This document shows positions 62,614-64,000 of a stretch of DNA of 64,000 bases, piece by piece (within the stretch, counting starts at the first letter, position 1; each line of letters begins with the position of its first letter). A program made the position numbers and the translations under genes. This DNA comes from Pseudomonas abietaniphila (lineage in GTDB: Bacteria > Pseudomonadota > Gammaproteobacteria > Pseudomonadales > Pseudomonadaceae), in NCBI RefSeq assembly GCF_900100795.1, contig NZ_FNCO01000002.1, positions 372,001 through 436,000 on the forward strand, written 5' to 3'. Below the pieces are notes generated by a model. It made no database searches. It was not told the DNA's origin and worked only from the letters and a program-made list of their open reading frames with translations.

Positions 62614-63029
62614 CGTACCCAAGGCGAAAGCGGGACGTAAGTGATCGATAAAGCTGCAGGTATTTCAAAATCACGATCAAAGCCAGCGTTCTGTTTCATC
62701 GCTATCTTTGAGCCGGAGAAATAGGTGTACAGGTGCTCGAGCTTGGCATGTTTTTTGGGGATAATCGCTTCCAGGCCACACATTTTTCATTCGGCACCAA
62801 CAACCTGTAAGTTAGGGCCTTTGCTTCGCTCATCCACTGCCTCAGATAAGACTGAGGCACATGTATTGTCTTTTTTGAAGCTTTCCATCTGGACCTAAGC
62901 CCTCCCCTCGGTACCGATCCATCCTGAACAACCTGACCAAAATTCAGAGTAAAACGGTCGTCACAGGAATTTTCCTATTCGTACGCGGCCAGCGAACACA
63001 CCTTAGAATTCTCAAATTAAGGCCGATGA
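62614..63029. other. Intergenic region between Fic and the Sir2 group
   Basis: About 415 bases. A leftward frame overlaps the end of the Fic gene but has no homologue I recognise and no ribosome-binding site. Otherwise nothing is seen. Confidence 0.5.
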
Positions 63030-63236
63030 TTACCCACGGTCGTTGTCGAGAATCTGATGGAGCTCTACCCACGGATAACGAGTCAGTTCATCCTTTACCC
63101 TACATGTCAGGTCGTGAGGAAAGCCTTCATGCGCCTCTGAAAGCGTCTGCCATTTCATACACGAAACACAGATTACGTTCCCGCCGACCAGCGCCCAAGA
63201 TGAGCACCAGTCCACCATAGAGTAATTGTTGTACAT
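63030..63236 (-). CDS. Small cysteine-rich hypothetical protein
   Basis: 68-residue protein with MVDWCSSWALVGGNVICVSC (two cysteine groups) and a C-terminal PWVELHQILDNDRG. The WxLVGG and CxxC spacing resembles a family of small Pseudomonas proteins that may bind zinc. It is downstream of the BPSL0761-like and Sir2 genes on the same strand, with an 10-base gap. Function unknown. Confidence 0.6.
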   Translation of the reverse strand: MYNNYSMVDWCSSWALVGGNVICVSCMKWQTLSEAHEGFPHDLTCRVKDELTRYPWVELHQILDNDRG

Positions 63237-63246
63237 AACCGGTTCT

Positions 63247-63552
63247 CTAGATCCGCATCGTAACGATGGTTGCGGCCTCTTCGTCATCGCCAGAGAAAAA
63301 CGTCTCACTGATCGGCCAAGTGCTAAGGACAGGAGGTAACTCCACGCCGTTACCCAACAGCTCATCGATGGCTCGCTGTCGGATGTTTTCTAGGCGACCG
63401 GCCCGCGAAATGTCCTGCCCGCTGGGAAAATGACGGAGCAGGCGCTTGGCTTCTAGCCTCACGGGGCGAGGCAGAGAGCTGTCTTTCGAAAGCCTTTCAA
63501 GAAACTCTCCCGCATCCACGACGCCGCGTGTTCGCTCATGAGTCGTCGTCAT
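63247..63552 (-). CDS. BPSL0761-family protein
   Basis: 101-residue protein starting MTTTHERTRGVVDAGEFLER with a helical sequence rich in Arg and Leu (PVRLEAKRLLRHFPSGQDIS), the hallmark of the BPSL0761 family. Its ATG overlaps the stop of the Sir2 gene (TGATG), so the two are translated together. Its function is unknown, but the link with Sir2 suggests a common job. Confidence 0.8.
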   Translation of the reverse strand: MTTTHERTRGVVDAGEFLERLSKDSSLPRPVRLEAKRLLRHFPSGQDISRAGRLENIRQRAIDELLGNGVELPPVLSTWPISETFFSGDDEEAATIVTMRI

Positions 63553-64000
63553 CAAGCATGGTCCTCGGTAACCAAGGGTGAGCACAGCCGTGGGAGGATT
63601 TCAGTCGCCTTGCCAATGAGCATGAGCTCATTGGGCGCGCCTGAGCCTACGTCATCTGTATTAACGTGAATAACCGTTGCTCCGGCAGACAGTGCAATCT
63701 CTGGAAGGTTGGCAGCGGGCGTGACCACCCCGGATGTACCAACGGAAAGCAAAATGTCACAATTTTCTACCAGTGATACGGCTGATTTCCAAGTGCCCGC
63801 TGGGAGATCCTCGCCATACCACACGTGCCCTGGACGCAATTTCCCATTACAGCGAACGCACCGCGGTGGCTCGACCAGTAGGCCCTCCTCCGGAATGGGA
63901 GCCGGCGTCACCAAAGCTGGTCGATGACAGGCGAAGCATTTCGAAGACGATAAACTACCATGCAGATGCACTACCTCCAGTGATCCCGCTCTCTCATGCA
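63552..64000 (-). CDS. Sir2-family NAD-dependent protein deacylase, partial (right edge)
   Basis: The last about 149 codons are visible; the gene begins beyond the right edge. The sequence HERAGSLEVVHLHGSL contains the conserved catalytic His of sirtuins, followed by the zinc site CFACH and CVRCNGKLRPGHVWYGEDLP, and by VGTSGVVTPAANLPEIA and VIHVNTDD (NAD- and substrate-binding strands). It should remove acyl groups from lysine. It heads a small group with the BPSL0761-like and cysteine-rich genes. Confidence 0.9.
   Translation of the reverse strand, partial: HERAGSLEVVHLHGSLSSSKCFACHRPALVTPAPIPEEGLLVEPPRCVRCNGKLRPGHVWYGEDLPAGTWKSAVSLVENCDILLSVGTSGVVTPAANLPEIALSAGATVIHVNTDDVGSGAPNELMLIGKATEILPRLCSPLVTEDHA

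Noticed and set aside
62553..62783. 76-codon minus-strand frame overlapping the end of the Fic gene
   Set aside because: No ribosome-binding site, no known relative and a long overlap with a solid gene.
1..64000. tRNA, rRNA, CRISPR arrays, complete insertion sequences
   Set aside because: No cloverleaf, rRNA-like sequence, regularly spaced repeats or transposase was recognised by eye; a tRNA scan would be needed to exclude a missed tRNA.

Overview
The window reads as Pseudomonas chromosome, probably of the fluorescens or syringae lineage. The protein families point there: an OprD-type porin, DUF2790 small periplasmic proteins, an Aer-type aerotaxis receptor, a BPSL0761-type protein and many LysR regulators. 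GC content looks high, and codon use is Pseudomonas-like except in a few AT-richer stretches near 52.4-52.7 kb, 55.9-56.4 kb and from about 60.2 kb to the right edge. I found no rRNA, tRNA, CRISPR array or complete insertion sequence. One tyrosine integrase (23.5-24.8 kb), several broken genes and an accessory right end show that the region has been rearranged.

Layout. 0-3.9 kb: tail of an RND tripartite efflux operon. 4-11.4 kb: an Aer receptor, a GntR regulator with an MFS carrier and a DenD-type dehydrogenase (four-carbon sugar-acid metabolism), a cupin regulator, an orphan winged-helix protein and a DUF2790 protein. 11.5-23.5 kb: a RibD-like reductase, an L-ATC hydrolase/carbamoylase pair with a divergent LysR gene, an EamA-type and an MFS exporter with a divergent HxlR regulator, a PNPOx-reductase-ferredoxin fusion, a TauE/SafE protein and an NmrA-like protein. 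23.5-33.4 kb: integrase, glutaredoxin, AhpD-like protein, AraC regulator, OprD porin, tandem LysR genes, a secreted hydrolase, a DJ-1 protein and a cytochrome P460. 33.5-41.2 kb: a cynR-like regulator, then a complete arsenic operon arsR-arsB-arsC(LMW)-arsH-arsC(Grx)-arsO, a broken arsN-like gene and a glutathione reductase. 41.5-59.5 kb: three separate cyanase plus beta-carbonic anhydrase loci, interspersed with a FixL/FixJ-like two-component system, an LRAT-domain protein, efflux, an SDR and GST genes. 59.5-64 kb: non-coding DNA, a truncated DUF6088 gene, a Fic protein and a Sir2 operon running off the edge.

How it may work together. The main theme is cyanate. Cyanase uses bicarbonate to turn cyanate into ammonia and CO2, and the adjacent carbonic anhydrase recycles the CO2. 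Loci 1 and 3 have the same order, cynS - DUF2790 - cynT, with the DUF2790 gene broken in locus 1. Locus 2 has cynT and cynS as separate units. The three cynS genes share an upstream element: an inverted repeat TATnCA-N6-TGnATA about 91-102 bases before the start codon, next to a GGTCTTGGACG-like block. The second block alone also precedes cynT of locus 2. A cynR-like gene lies 7-24 kb away with no cyn gene beside it. The ATC hydrolase pair at 12.3-14.0 kb may belong to the same theme, because 2-aminothiazoline-4-carboxylate is the known chemical adduct of cyanide and cystine; that link is inference. A second theme is thiol and arsenic chemistry: two kinds of arsenate reductase, glutathione reductase, two glutaredoxins and GSTs.

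At least four genes (GST, acyl-CoA dehydrogenase, SLAC1/TehA-type channel and arsN-like acetyltransferase) survive only as head-to-tail or tail fragments, which points to repeated deletion in this region.
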